64,000 nucleotides of DNA from positions 1 through 64,000 of the forward strand of contig VFZG01000013.1 in NCBI GenBank assembly GCA_016871275.1, read 5' to 3'. The translations under genes were made by a program, and so were the position numbers. The notes under the pieces were generated by a model. That model saw only the letters and a list, made by a program, of their open reading frames with translations, was not told the origin of the DNA and ran no database searches. How positions within the stretch are numbered: the stretch's first letter is position 1; every line of letters begins with the position of its first letter. This document shows positions 39,645 to 50,170 of this stretch, piece after piece. Source of the DNA: Acidimicrobiia bacterium (GTDB lineage: Bacteria > Acidobacteriota > Vicinamibacteria > Vicinamibacterales > UBA2999).

Positions 39645-41051
39645 ATGAATAGCGACGAGTTCCGCGAAGCCGGCCACCGGCTGATTGACTGGATCGCCGA
39701 TTACCGGGCGACGATTGAAACCCGCCCGGTGATGGCGCCATCGAAGCCGGGCGAGATCAGAGCCCTCCTTCCCCAATCACCTCCGCAGCGACCCGAGTCG
39801 TTTGACGCGATCATCGGCGATCTCGATCGCGTGATCCTGCCCGGCATTACCACGTGGCAGCATCCGCGTTTCTTCGGTTACTTCCCGTCCGGGGGATCGC
39901 TTGCGAGCGTGCTGGGCGACTACGTCAGCTCCGCACTGGGCGTCGTGGGACTGGCGTGGCAGTCGAGTCCGGCGCTGACCGAGGTTGAGGAAGTCACCAC
40001 CGACTGGTTGCGCCAGATGCTCGGCTTGTCCGGGGCGTGGAGCGGCGTGATCAGCGACACCGCCTCGACCAGTTCGCTGGTGGCGCTGATGTGCGCGCGC
40101 GAGCGGACCACCAATTACGGATTGGCGCGCGGCGGCTTGCAGGAAGCGGCCCAGCCCCTGGTGGTCTACACGTCGGCGCACAGCCACAGCTCGGTCGAGA
40201 AGGCGGCGCTGCTGGCAGGGTTCGGCAAGGGCAACGTGCGGATCGTGCCGCATGACGCCGCAAACGCCATGCGGCCCGACGCGCTCGAGCAGATGGTGAA
40301 AGACGACATTGCAACTGGCCGCAGGCCCTGCGCGGTCGTGGCGACCACGGGCACCACCACGTCCACGGCCCTGGACCCGCTGGCGGCGATTGCGCGCGTC
40401 GCGCAGGCGCACGGCCTCTGGCTCCACGTCGATGCGGCCATGGCCGGCTCGGCGATGATCCTGCCCGAATGCCGCTGGATGTGGGACGGCGTCGAACGGG
40501 CTGATTCGCTGATCGTCAATCCGCACAAGTGGCTCGGCGCGGTGTTCGATTGCACGGTCTACTACGTTCGCGACCCGGAGCACCTCGTTCGCGTCATGTC
40601 GACGACACCGAGCTACCTCCAGACCGCCGCCGACGGCCAGGTGAAGAATTATCGTGACTGGGGCCTGCCGCTCGGGCGACGCTTCCGCGCGCTGAAGCTG
40701 TGGTTCCTGGTCCGCGACCAGGGTGTGGAGGGGTTGCAGGCCCGCTTGCGCCGCGACATCGAGAATGCGAAGTGGCTCGAGCGCCAGATCTCAGCGACGG
40801 CCAATTGGCGTGTGCTCGCACCGGTGCCGCTGCAGACAGTGTGTGTGCGTCACGAGCCGCCAGGTGTGAGTGGCGAAGCGCTCGACAGGCACACGCTCGA
40901 ATGGGTGGCACGGCTGAACCAGTCCGGTGACGCCTACCTGACGCCGGCGATCCTGGATGGCAGGTGGATGGTGCGCGTGTCGATCGGCGCCGAACTGACG
41001 CAACGCGCACATGTGGAGCAGCTGTGGAGATTGATGAATGAAAACGTTTGA
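39645..41051 (+). CDS. Pyridoxal-dependent (group II / aromatic-L-amino-acid) decarboxylase
   Basis: HPRFFGYFPSGGSLASVLGDYVSSALG; LHVDAAMAGSAMILPECRWMWDGVERADSLIVNPHKWLG. Confidence 0.9.
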   Translation: MNSDEFREAGHRLIDWIADYRATIETRPVMAPSKPGEIRALLPQSPPQRPESFDAIIGDLDRVILPGITTWQHPRFFGYFPSGGSLASVLGDYVSSALGVVGLAWQSSPALTEVEEVTTDWLRQMLGLSGAWSGVISDTASTSSLVALMCARERTTNYGLARGGLQEAAQPLVVYTSAHSHSSVEKAALLAGFGKGNVRIVPHDAANAMRPDALEQMVKDDIATGRRPCAVVATTGTTTSTALDPLAAIARVAQAHGLWLHVDAAMAGSAMILPECRWMWDGVERADSLIVNPHKWLGAVFDCTVYYVRDPEHLVRVMSTTPSYLQTAADGQVKNYRDWGLPLGRRFRALKLWFLVRDQGVEGLQARLRRDIENAKWLERQISATANWRVLAPVPLQTVCVRHEPPGVSGEALDRHTLEWVARLNQSGDAYLTPAILDGRWMVRVSIGAELTQRAHVEQLWRLMNENV

Positions 41052-42414
41052 CGTCGTCAATCCGGCCACGTCGGCCGTCCTCGATCGCGCGCCGGATGCG
41101 TCGGCCGAGGAGGCGCGGCGGGCTCTTGAAACATCCGTCGCCGCGTTCGCGCTGTGGAAAGCGAAAACGCCCTTCGAGCGATCGGCCATCCTGCGCAAGT
41201 GGTACGAGTTGATCCTCCAGGACGAGAGCACGATCGCGACGATGATGACGCAGGAGATGGGGAAGCCCATTTCCGAGTCGCGCGGCGAGGTCAAATACGC
41301 CGCGGCGTTTGTCGAGTGGTTCGCTGAAGAAGCCAAGCGCGCCTACGGTGACATTGTGCCCAGTCACGCCAATCACAAGCGCCTGTTGGCGATGCGGCAA
41401 CCGGTGGGGCCGGTGTACGCGGTCACCCCGTGGAATTTCCCGGCGGCGATGGTGACACGTAAGGTCGCGCCGGCCCTGGCGGCGGGATGCACCGTGGTGC
41501 TGAAACCGGCGGAGCAGTCGCCGCTGACCGCGATCCGTCTCGAAGAGCTGTGGGTGAAGGCCGGCGGGCCGTCCCAGGTGTTCCAGGTGCTCACGACGTC
41601 GGATCCAGCGGCCGTGTCGGAGGTCTTCTTCGCCGACCCGCGTGTACGGAAGTTGACGTTCACCGGCAGCACCGACGTCGGCATCACGCTCTATGAAAAG
41701 GCCGCGAGAACCCTCAAGCGCGTCTCGCTCGAACTTGGCGGCCACGCGCCGTTCATCATTTGCGAGGATGCGAACGTCCCGGCGGCGGTGCAGCAGGTGA
41801 TGGCGTCAAAGTTCCGCAATGCCGGGCAGACATGTGTCTGCGCCAATCGCATCTACGTCCACGACCGGATCCGGGCCCCGTTCGCCGAGGCCATGGCCGA
41901 TGGCGTCCGCACGCTCCGCGTCGGCGATCCCATGAGCGATCACACCCAGGTCGGCCCGCTGGTGGACAGGCAAGGGGTCGACAAAGTGGCGGCGCACGTC
42001 GAGGATGCGCTGAGCAGGGGCGCGACCGCGCTGGTGGGCGGCCACAGGCGTGAGGGCCTGTATTTCGACCCCACGCTGCTGGTTGGCGTGACGAGCGGCA
42101 TGCGCATCCTCCACGAGGAAACCTTCGGGCCGGTGGCACCGATCGTGGGTTTCACCGACGAGGCCGAGATCATCCGCGCGGCGAACAATACACCGTACGG
42201 CCTTGCGGCCTACGTGTGGACCCGCGACCTCGGCCGGGCATTTCGCATGGCCGAGCAGTTGGACTACGGAATCGTCGGCGTGAACGACGGTTTGCCGGCT
42301 GCGCCGCATGCGCCGTTTGGCGGCGTCAAGTTTTCAGGGATTGGCAGGGAAGGCGGACCGTGGGGGATGGACGAGTACCTCGACATCAAATACGTGTCGA
42401 TCGGGTTGCCGTAG
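41038..42414 (+). CDS. gabD: NAD(P)-dependent succinate-semialdehyde dehydrogenase-like
   Basis: TPWNFPAAMVTRKVAPALAAGCTVVLKPAEQSPL; LELGGHAPFIICEDA; RNAGQTCVCANRIYV. Confidence 0.85.
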   Translation: MKTFDVVNPATSAVLDRAPDASAEEARRALETSVAAFALWKAKTPFERSAILRKWYELILQDESTIATMMTQEMGKPISESRGEVKYAAAFVEWFAEEAKRAYGDIVPSHANHKRLLAMRQPVGPVYAVTPWNFPAAMVTRKVAPALAAGCTVVLKPAEQSPLTAIRLEELWVKAGGPSQVFQVLTTSDPAAVSEVFFADPRVRKLTFTGSTDVGITLYEKAARTLKRVSLELGGHAPFIICEDANVPAAVQQVMASKFRNAGQTCVCANRIYVHDRIRAPFAEAMADGVRTLRVGDPMSDHTQVGPLVDRQGVDKVAAHVEDALSRGATALVGGHRREGLYFDPTLLVGVTSGMRILHEETFGPVAPIVGFTDEAEIIRAANNTPYGLAAYVWTRDLGRAFRMAEQLDYGIVGVNDGLPAAPHAPFGGVKFSGIGREGGPWGMDEYLDIKYVSIGLP

Positions 42415-42420
42415 GGGTAC

Positions 42421-42510
42421 GGGCTAGCAGGCTAGCGGGCTAGCAGGCTAGCAGGCTAGCAGGCTAGCGGGTTGCATTAGCCCGTAGCCCGTAGCCCGTA
42501 GCCCGATAAC
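42421..42510. repeat. Octamer (RGGCTAGC)6 followed by heptamer (TAGCCCG)4 between convergent genes
   Basis: Octamers at 42421-42468, heptamers at 42478-42505; cgggcta/tagcccg are complementary. Confidence 0.92.
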
Positions 42511-42523
42511 CCATCTTTATGAC

Positions 42524-43153
42524 CTATTCCTCATCGTCGAAGTCATCCTTCGAGGCGGGGTCGAGCTCCCAGCGGTGACGATCGCGCTCCGTGATCTCCG
42601 CGCCACCCTGCAGCTCTTCGTCATCGTCGTACTCAACGCCCAGCGCGCGGCCGATGTCGTCCACCACGTCCTGATCCGGTGTCGGGTTGTCGCCGCCGGG
42701 GGCCTCGTCGCCAATGGCTTCGGCGGCTTCCCAATCGGCGTCGACGTCTCCGGCGGTGAGGGCCGGACCCGCGCTGGTCACCTTCGAGAGCTTGTCCCTC
42801 AGTTCGGCGCGCCCCGACCTGGCGGCCGACGCACCGCGATCCATGGCGAGGCTCGAGGGGATGCCGTGGATGTCGGCCACGGTCTTCCGCGGACGGTCCA
42901 GATTGGGCTTCTTGGCCACGGTTTTCGCCGGCGCCCGTTTCGCCGAAGCTCTGGCTGAGGCGGACGCCTTTTTTGCCATGCCTTTCCTGGGAGCCGCCTT
43001 CTTCTTCTTTGGAGCGGCCTTCCTGGCTGGCTTGGAGGCCTTCTTGGGCGCTGCCTTCTTCGTCGGCCCCTTCTTCACGGGCTTTGTGGCCGGCTTACGG
43101 GCGGCCTTCTTCTTGGCCTTCTGTGCGGGCTTCTTGCGGGCCATGACTTCCAT
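42524..43153 (-). CDS. Histone H1-like lysine/alanine-rich N-terminus fused to a DUF6335-like acidic C-terminus
   Basis: ARKKPAQKAKKKAARKPATKPVKKGPTKKAAPKK... then DDIGRALGVEYDDDEELQGGAEITERDRHRWELDPASKDDFDDEE. Confidence 0.75.
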   Translation of the reverse strand: MEVMARKKPAQKAKKKAARKPATKPVKKGPTKKAAPKKASKPARKAAPKKKKAAPRKGMAKKASASARASAKRAPAKTVAKKPNLDRPRKTVADIHGIPSSLAMDRGASAARSGRAELRDKLSKVTSAGPALTAGDVDADWEAAEAIGDEAPGGDNPTPDQDVVDDIGRALGVEYDDDEELQGGAEITERDRHRWELDPASKDDFDDEE

Positions 43154-43296
43154 CCTCCGGAGCGGGCGTCGCCGGTTGACAGTTCGACGCTAAGTAACGT
43201 AATCTCTATCGGTTACGCGGAACGTGGATAACTCAATCAATCGAGCTTACGACCGTTCGCGGCAACGAATCTGAGAGTAAAGGACACCTTTCGCAA

Positions 43297-45084
<1,788 letters not shown>

Positions 45085-45120
45085 GCCTCTTGGCTGGGGG
45101 CCTGCAGGGCAGTTGTTGTT

Positions 45121-45465
45121 ATGACGAAGGCGGAACTGGTCGAAGAAGTCTCGCGGGTCTCGGACCTCACGAAGAAGCACTCCGAGGTCATTGTCGACAC
45201 GGTGTTCGAGAGCATCATCGATGCGCTCAAGCGCGGCGAGAAGATCGAGCTTCGTGGATTCGGCAGCTTCCGCCTTCGTAAACGCGAGCCCCGCAAGGGC
45301 CGCAACCCGAAGACCGGCGACAAGGTGGACGTGCCGCCGAAGCGCGTTCCGTACTTCAAGCCTGGCAAAGAACTGAAGGATCTGATCAATAAGGAGACGG
45401 ACGAGGCGCCGGATGAAACCGGCGCGCCGTCCGCGCCTTCCGCCAACGGATCGCCGCTCAGCTAG
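45121..45465 (+). CDS. HU/IHF family DNA-binding protein
   Basis: MTKAELVEEVS...ALKRGEKIELRGFGSFRLRKREPRKGRNPKTGDKVDVPPKRVPYFKPGKELK. Confidence 0.93.
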   Translation: MTKAELVEEVSRVSDLTKKHSEVIVDTVFESIIDALKRGEKIELRGFGSFRLRKREPRKGRNPKTGDKVDVPPKRVPYFKPGKELKDLINKETDEAPDETGAPSAPSANGSPLS

Positions 45466-45471
45466 TTCTGC

Positions 45472-45957
45472 ATGGATCGGATCTGGTCACCCTGGAGGCA
45501 TTCCTACGTGACTCGATCGGAAGAGCCCGCCGGCTGCGTCTTCTGCGTCGCGAACACCATCGGCGACGGGCAGCAGCTGATCGTTCACGACGGCCGGCTC
45601 GCCTACGTCATCCTCAACAAGTATCCGTACAACGCCGGCCACCTGATGGTGGTGCCGCATCGCCACGTCGCCAACCTGACGGGATTGGAAGATGCGGAGC
45701 TGAATGAGATGGCGAAGCTGACGCAGCTGTGCGAACGGGTGCTGACGGAGGCTTACGCGCCGCAGGGCATCAACGTCGGTATGAATCTGGGACGACCGGC
45801 GGGCGCGGGTATCGTCGATCACCTGCACATGCACCTGGTGCCGCGATGGAACGGCGACACGAACTTCATGACGGTCGTCGGCGACGTGCGGGTGTTGCCG
45901 GAAGAGCTGGCCCAAACGGCGGTTCGCCTGCGGCCGCTGTTCGCAAAGTTTTCCTAA
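45472..45957 (+). CDS. HIT domain protein
   Basis: NAGHLMVVPHRHVANL; AGIVDHLHMHLVPRWNGD. Confidence 0.93.
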   Translation: MDRIWSPWRHSYVTRSEEPAGCVFCVANTIGDGQQLIVHDGRLAYVILNKYPYNAGHLMVVPHRHVANLTGLEDAELNEMAKLTQLCERVLTEAYAPQGINVGMNLGRPAGAGIVDHLHMHLVPRWNGDTNFMTVVGDVRVLPEELAQTAVRLRPLFAKFS

Positions 45958-46001
45958 TACCCCCCGCGTGATAGGCTCAAGGGGCAGATTCGGGCGGTCC
46001 C

Positions 46002-46730
46002 ATGACTTTCGACTTCACTCCAGAACAGCAGGCGCTCGCGCAACGTGCGCGAGAGATGGCGGCGTCGATCGGCCTGTCGGTCGCGCACGCCATCGATTCG
46101 TTGGGTTCGATTGCCGACGACATTTCGAAATCGCTCAGGTCACAGTCGCTGACGTCGGTCTTCAGGGAGAGCGCGGTCAACGCGGCGATCGTCCTCGAGG
46201 AGCTGGCGGCGGTGAGCGCGAGCCTTGGCGCATATGTCGGGTTCTCGTCGGCGCTCGAGGGCGTCGACGCCACCGCGGTGGTGCCGACGCCGCTGGCGGG
46301 GCTGCGCAGCAGCGAGACGCCGCTGGCGCGGGCCGAGGTGGCAAACCCGGCGGCCAAGGCCAAGGCGAGGCTGGCGGCCGCGGCGGTAGCCGTCGGCATA
46401 GGCCGCGCGGCGGTCGACCATGCCATCGCGGCGATGAAGAAGGCCGGCGTGAAGCCCGGACCGGATGAATACGCGCCGCACTGGGCGTTCGCCGACGGTG
46501 CGACGGACGTGGCCGCGGCGCGGATGCTGACCTTCGATGCCGCCCAGAAGCTGGATCGCCGCGAGGACGCCGAAGCTGCCGTCACGCGCGCGCACATCTT
46601 TGCCGCCAACGCGGCCGCGCGCGCCGTGGATGCGGCAATCAAGGTCGAGGGGCCGTGGGGCTATTCGAAAGGCGGGCTGCTCGAGCGGCTGTCGCGCGAC
46701 GCACGTACCCTGCAAGTGATCTTGAAATGA
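46002..46730 (+). CDS. Acyl-CoA dehydrogenase-like protein lacking the central FAD/beta domain
   Basis: N-terminal FTPEQQALAQRAREMA and C-terminal RAHIFAANAAARAVDAAIKVEGPWGYSKGGLLERLSRDARTLQVI resemble ACAD; middle domain absent. Confidence 0.7.
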   Translation: MTFDFTPEQQALAQRAREMAASIGLSVAHAIDSLGSIADDISKSLRSQSLTSVFRESAVNAAIVLEELAAVSASLGAYVGFSSALEGVDATAVVPTPLAGLRSSETPLARAEVANPAAKAKARLAAAAVAVGIGRAAVDHAIAAMKKAGVKPGPDEYAPHWAFADGATDVAAARMLTFDAAQKLDRREDAEAAVTRAHIFAANAAARAVDAAIKVEGPWGYSKGGLLERLSRDARTLQVILK

Positions 46731-46859
46731 CGATTGAGGGAGTCCTTGATTGCTTGGTTGTTGGGTGATTGCCGAATGACGATCGCCAAATAATTCGGCG
46801 ATTGAACATCGCCAAATCGCCCCACAATCAAGCAATCAAGGAATCGCTCAATCGTCAAT
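46727..46859. repeat. Palindromic MITE/REP-like element, copy B (133 bp), inverted relative to copy A
   Basis: TIRs (A)TGACGATTGAG.GA.TCCTTGATTGCTTG.TTG; reverse complement closely matches copy A along its length. Confidence 0.9.
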
Positions 46860-48021
46860 TCCCCAGGATTCCCTTGGCGATCGTGCCGAGCTGCATGTTC
46901 GACGTGCCTTCGTAGATCTGCCCGATCTTCGCGTCGCGATACAGCTTCTCGACCGGATATTCCTTCACGAACCCATTGCCGCCGTACAGGTTGATCGCCA
47001 TCGAGGCGACCCGCTCGGCCACTTCGGATGAGTGAATCTTGCACATCGCCGCTTCGGTCAGGAACGGCAGACCCGCCTCACGCAGGCGGGCGCTGTTGTA
47101 GACGAGCAGGCGAGTGGTTTCGACGTCCAGGGCCATGCGCGCGACCTGGAACTGCACGCCCTGGAAGTCGGCGATCGGCTTGCCGAACTGCTTGCGCTCC
47201 TTGACGTAGGCGATGGTGTGGTCGAGCGCACCCTGGGCGAGCCCGAGCATTTGCGCGCCGATGCCGATGCGTCCTTCGTTGAGCGTCTCGATCGCGACCT
47301 TGTAGCCCTTGCCGATGTCGCCGAGAATCTGCGACCGCGGCACCAGGCAGTCTTCGAAGATCAGTTCGCACGTGCTGCTGGCGCGAATACCCAGCTTGTC
47401 TTCCTTCTTGCCGACGGCGAATCCCGGCGTGCCCCGATCGACGATGAATGCGGTGATGCCGCGATAGCCGGCATCCGGATTGATGGTGGCGAACACGATG
47501 AACATGTCCGCTTCGTTGCCGTTGGTAATCCACAGCTTGCGGCCATTGATCGCGAACCCCTCGCCGCGCTCCGTGGCGCGCGTCGTCAGCGCGAACGCGT
47601 CACTGCCGGAACCGGCCTCCGAGAGGCAATAGGCGCCGATCAGGCTGGTGGCGAACTTGGGCAGGTACTGGCGTTTGATCTCGTCGGTGCCCCACCGCAT
47701 CACCGCGTTGATGACGAGCGTGTTCTGCACGTCGACCAGGACGCCGATCGAGGGGTCGACGCGCGACAGCGATTCGACCGCCAGGACGGAGTGGAAGAAC
47801 GTGCCGCCGGCGCCGCCGTAGCTCTCCGGCACCTCGATGCTCATGGCGCCGAGCTCGAAGAGCTTCTTGATCAGCTCGGGCGAGAACTTCGCAAGCTCGT
47901 CCATGTCCCGCGTGAGTGGCCGAATCTCCCGATCGGCAAACTCGTACATGGCGTCGCGGAAGATGGTTTCGTCTTCGGCGAGTCGCGTCAACGCGGGCCT
48001 CGCGACGATCGTCTGGCTCAT
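46855..48021 (-). CDS. Acyl-CoA dehydrogenase
   Basis: YCLSEAGSGSDAFALTTRATERG; MCKIHSSEVAERVASMAINLYGGNGFVKEYPVEKLYRDAKIGQIYEGTSNMQL; start chosen as MSQTIVARP. Confidence 0.94.
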   Translation of the reverse strand: MSQTIVARPALTRLAEDETIFRDAMYEFADREIRPLTRDMDELAKFSPELIKKLFELGAMSIEVPESYGGAGGTFFHSVLAVESLSRVDPSIGVLVDVQNTLVINAVMRWGTDEIKRQYLPKFATSLIGAYCLSEAGSGSDAFALTTRATERGEGFAINGRKLWITNGNEADMFIVFATINPDAGYRGITAFIVDRGTPGFAVGKKEDKLGIRASSTCELIFEDCLVPRSQILGDIGKGYKVAIETLNEGRIGIGAQMLGLAQGALDHTIAYVKERKQFGKPIADFQGVQFQVARMALDVETTRLLVYNSARLREAGLPFLTEAAMCKIHSSEVAERVASMAINLYGGNGFVKEYPVEKLYRDAKIGQIYEGTSNMQLGTIAKGILGN

Positions 48022-48085
48022 GAGTCCCCTGTTCGAGCGAAATACGGGCTGAATACCAGCCGACAACGTCAATGTTATCATCGCC

Positions 48086-50170
48086 ATGAAGGCCATGGGC
48101 ACTACGGTCCCACGCACGCTGCTGGTTTGCGCCGCCATCGCCTGCGCGACGCTCGGCACGTCGGCACGTCAGCAGCCCGCCACGCCAGCTCCGGCGCCTG
48201 TACAGCCCGCTCAACCGTCAGCCCCGCCAGATCAGCAGCCGGTGTTTCGTGCCGGCATCGACACCGTCCGCGTGGACGTGATCGTGACCGACCGGCAAGG
48301 CAACCCGGTCACCGACCTGAAGCTCGAGGATTTTCAGATCGAAGAGGATGGCAAGCCCCAGAAGGCCGACACCTTCCGGCTCGTCCGCGTCGACACGACC
48401 ACGCAGCCGGGCGACACCCAGCGCAGTATCCGGTCCCGCAACGACGAGGACACGGCGGCGGCCGACGAGCGCAGGCGCATCTTCATGGTCTTCCTGGACG
48501 ACTACCACGTGATGCGCGACCGGGGCATGGTGCTGAAGAAGCCGGTCATCGATTTCATCGCCAACCAGCTCGGACCGAGCGACCTGCTGGGCGTCATGCA
48601 TCCGCTGACGCCGATCGACGGCGCGGTGGTCACCGGCAACCACCAGGGTGTGATTAACGCGGTCGAGAAGTTCGAGGGCCGCAGGTACAACTACGAGCCC
48701 GTGAACGCCACCGAAGCCGGATACGTCTACCGGCTCACGCCGGATGCGATCGAGATGATCCGCCGCCAGGTGACGTTCACGGCGATTCGCGGCATCTGCA
48801 CCAAGATGGGCGCGCTGCGTGAGGGCCGCAAGTCGCTGATTCTCCTCAGCGAGGGATACAACTCGATGCTGCCCCCGCAGATGCGCAGCAGTCTGCCCGG
48901 GGCGGTGGCCGGAGTGAGCGGGGTGGGCGGTGGCGGCGCGAATCGCGATCCGTTCGCGGCCGATGGCAACATCAACGAGGACCGCGCGCGTTTCGGCCAG
49001 GACATCGACATGATGCGCGAGCTGCAGGACGTCTGGGACGCCTGCAACCGCGGCAACGTCTCGATTTACCCCGTGGACCCGCGCGGCCTGGCGGCCGGCG
49101 CGTTCGACATCACGTCGAACATCTCGATTCGCACCAGCCAGCAGTACCTCACGCAATCGCAGGACACGCTGCGCGACCTCGCTGGCAATACCGACGGCCG
49201 CGCGATCGTGAATCGCAACGATCTTGCCGCGGGCATGCGGCAAATCGTCCGCGATTCGAGCGCCTACTACCTGGTGGCGTACACCACGCAGGCGGCCACC
49301 GACGGCAAGTTCCACGAGATCCGCGTGCGCGTGAAGCGCCCCGGCGTCCAGGTCCGGCACCGCAAGGGCTTCTGGGCCTTCACCAACGAAGACGTCAAGC
49401 GCGCCATGGCCCCGCCCAGGGCCGGTCCGGCCGCCGAGATCACCAAAGCGCTCACCGCAATCGCACCGATGACCAACCGGCGTTACATCCGCACGTGGTT
49501 TGGCACCGACCAGGGGCCCGATGGCGGCAATCGCGTCACGTTCTTGTGGGAGCCGCTGCCGCCCACGCCGGGCGTCAGGCGCGACGAGGCACGTCGAGTG
49601 ACAGTGCTGGCGACCTCGCCATCCGGCGACATCGTGTATCGCGGGCGCGTCCCGAGCGAGCTGGCCTCGCCGGGCAACGGCGGCATCATCCGGTTCAACG
49701 CGCCGCCGGGCAAGCTCGGCGTGCGCCTGACCATCGAGGGTGACGGCACCGGCGCGCTCGACACCGAGGATCGGGACGTCACCTTACCAGACCTGACCGC
49801 GCCGGAACTCAGGCTGAGCACGCCACAGGTATGGTTTGCGCGCAATGCCAGAGAGTTCCAGGCGCTGACCGCCGGCACGCCGCCGGCGCCCGCGGCGACG
49901 CGCGATTTCCGGCGAACGGACCGCCTGCTGGTCCGCGTCGATGCCTACTCGCCCGCCAACGCCCCGGCACAAGTGACCGTGCAACTGCTGAATCAGCAGG
50001 GCACCAAGATGGCGGACATTCCGGTGACGGCGCCGGCGGAGGGGCAGACCTACTCGATCGACCTGCCGCTGGCGAGCCTGGCGCCCGGTCAGTACCTGAT
50101 CGAGATCACCGCCAACAGCGAAGGCCACAAGCCCGTGACTGAACTTGTGGCCTTGCGGCTGGGCAGTTAG
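48086..50170 (+). CDS. VWFA-related domain protein (acidobacterial type), secreted
   Basis: VFRAGIDTVRVDVIVTDRQGNPVTDLKLEDFQIEEDGKPQKADTF. Confidence 0.88.
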   Translation: MKAMGTTVPRTLLVCAAIACATLGTSARQQPATPAPAPVQPAQPSAPPDQQPVFRAGIDTVRVDVIVTDRQGNPVTDLKLEDFQIEEDGKPQKADTFRLVRVDTTTQPGDTQRSIRSRNDEDTAAADERRRIFMVFLDDYHVMRDRGMVLKKPVIDFIANQLGPSDLLGVMHPLTPIDGAVVTGNHQGVINAVEKFEGRRYNYEPVNATEAGYVYRLTPDAIEMIRRQVTFTAIRGICTKMGALREGRKSLILLSEGYNSMLPPQMRSSLPGAVAGVSGVGGGGANRDPFAADGNINEDRARFGQDIDMMRELQDVWDACNRGNVSIYPVDPRGLAAGAFDITSNISIRTSQQYLTQSQDTLRDLAGNTDGRAIVNRNDLAAGMRQIVRDSSAYYLVAYTTQAATDGKFHEIRVRVKRPGVQVRHRKGFWAFTNEDVKRAMAPPRAGPAAEITKALTAIAPMTNRRYIRTWFGTDQGPDGGNRVTFLWEPLPPTPGVRRDEARRVTVLATSPSGDIVYRGRVPSELASPGNGGIIRFNAPPGKLGVRLTIEGDGTGALDTEDRDVTLPDLTAPELRLSTPQVWFARNAREFQALTAGTPPAPAATRDFRRTDRLLVRVDAYSPANAPAQVTVQLLNQQGTKMADIPVTAPAEGQTYSIDLPLASLAPGQYLIEITANSEGHKPVTELVALRLGS

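Noticed and set aside
42421-42510. Possible CRISPR array
   Set aside because: Repeats are 7-8 bp with no spacers; no cas genes in the window.
43154-43296. rpsA leader dyads (cgtaa...ttacg) as an autoregulatory element
   Set aside because: Short arms and no recognisable S1 leader consensus; would need comparative analysis.
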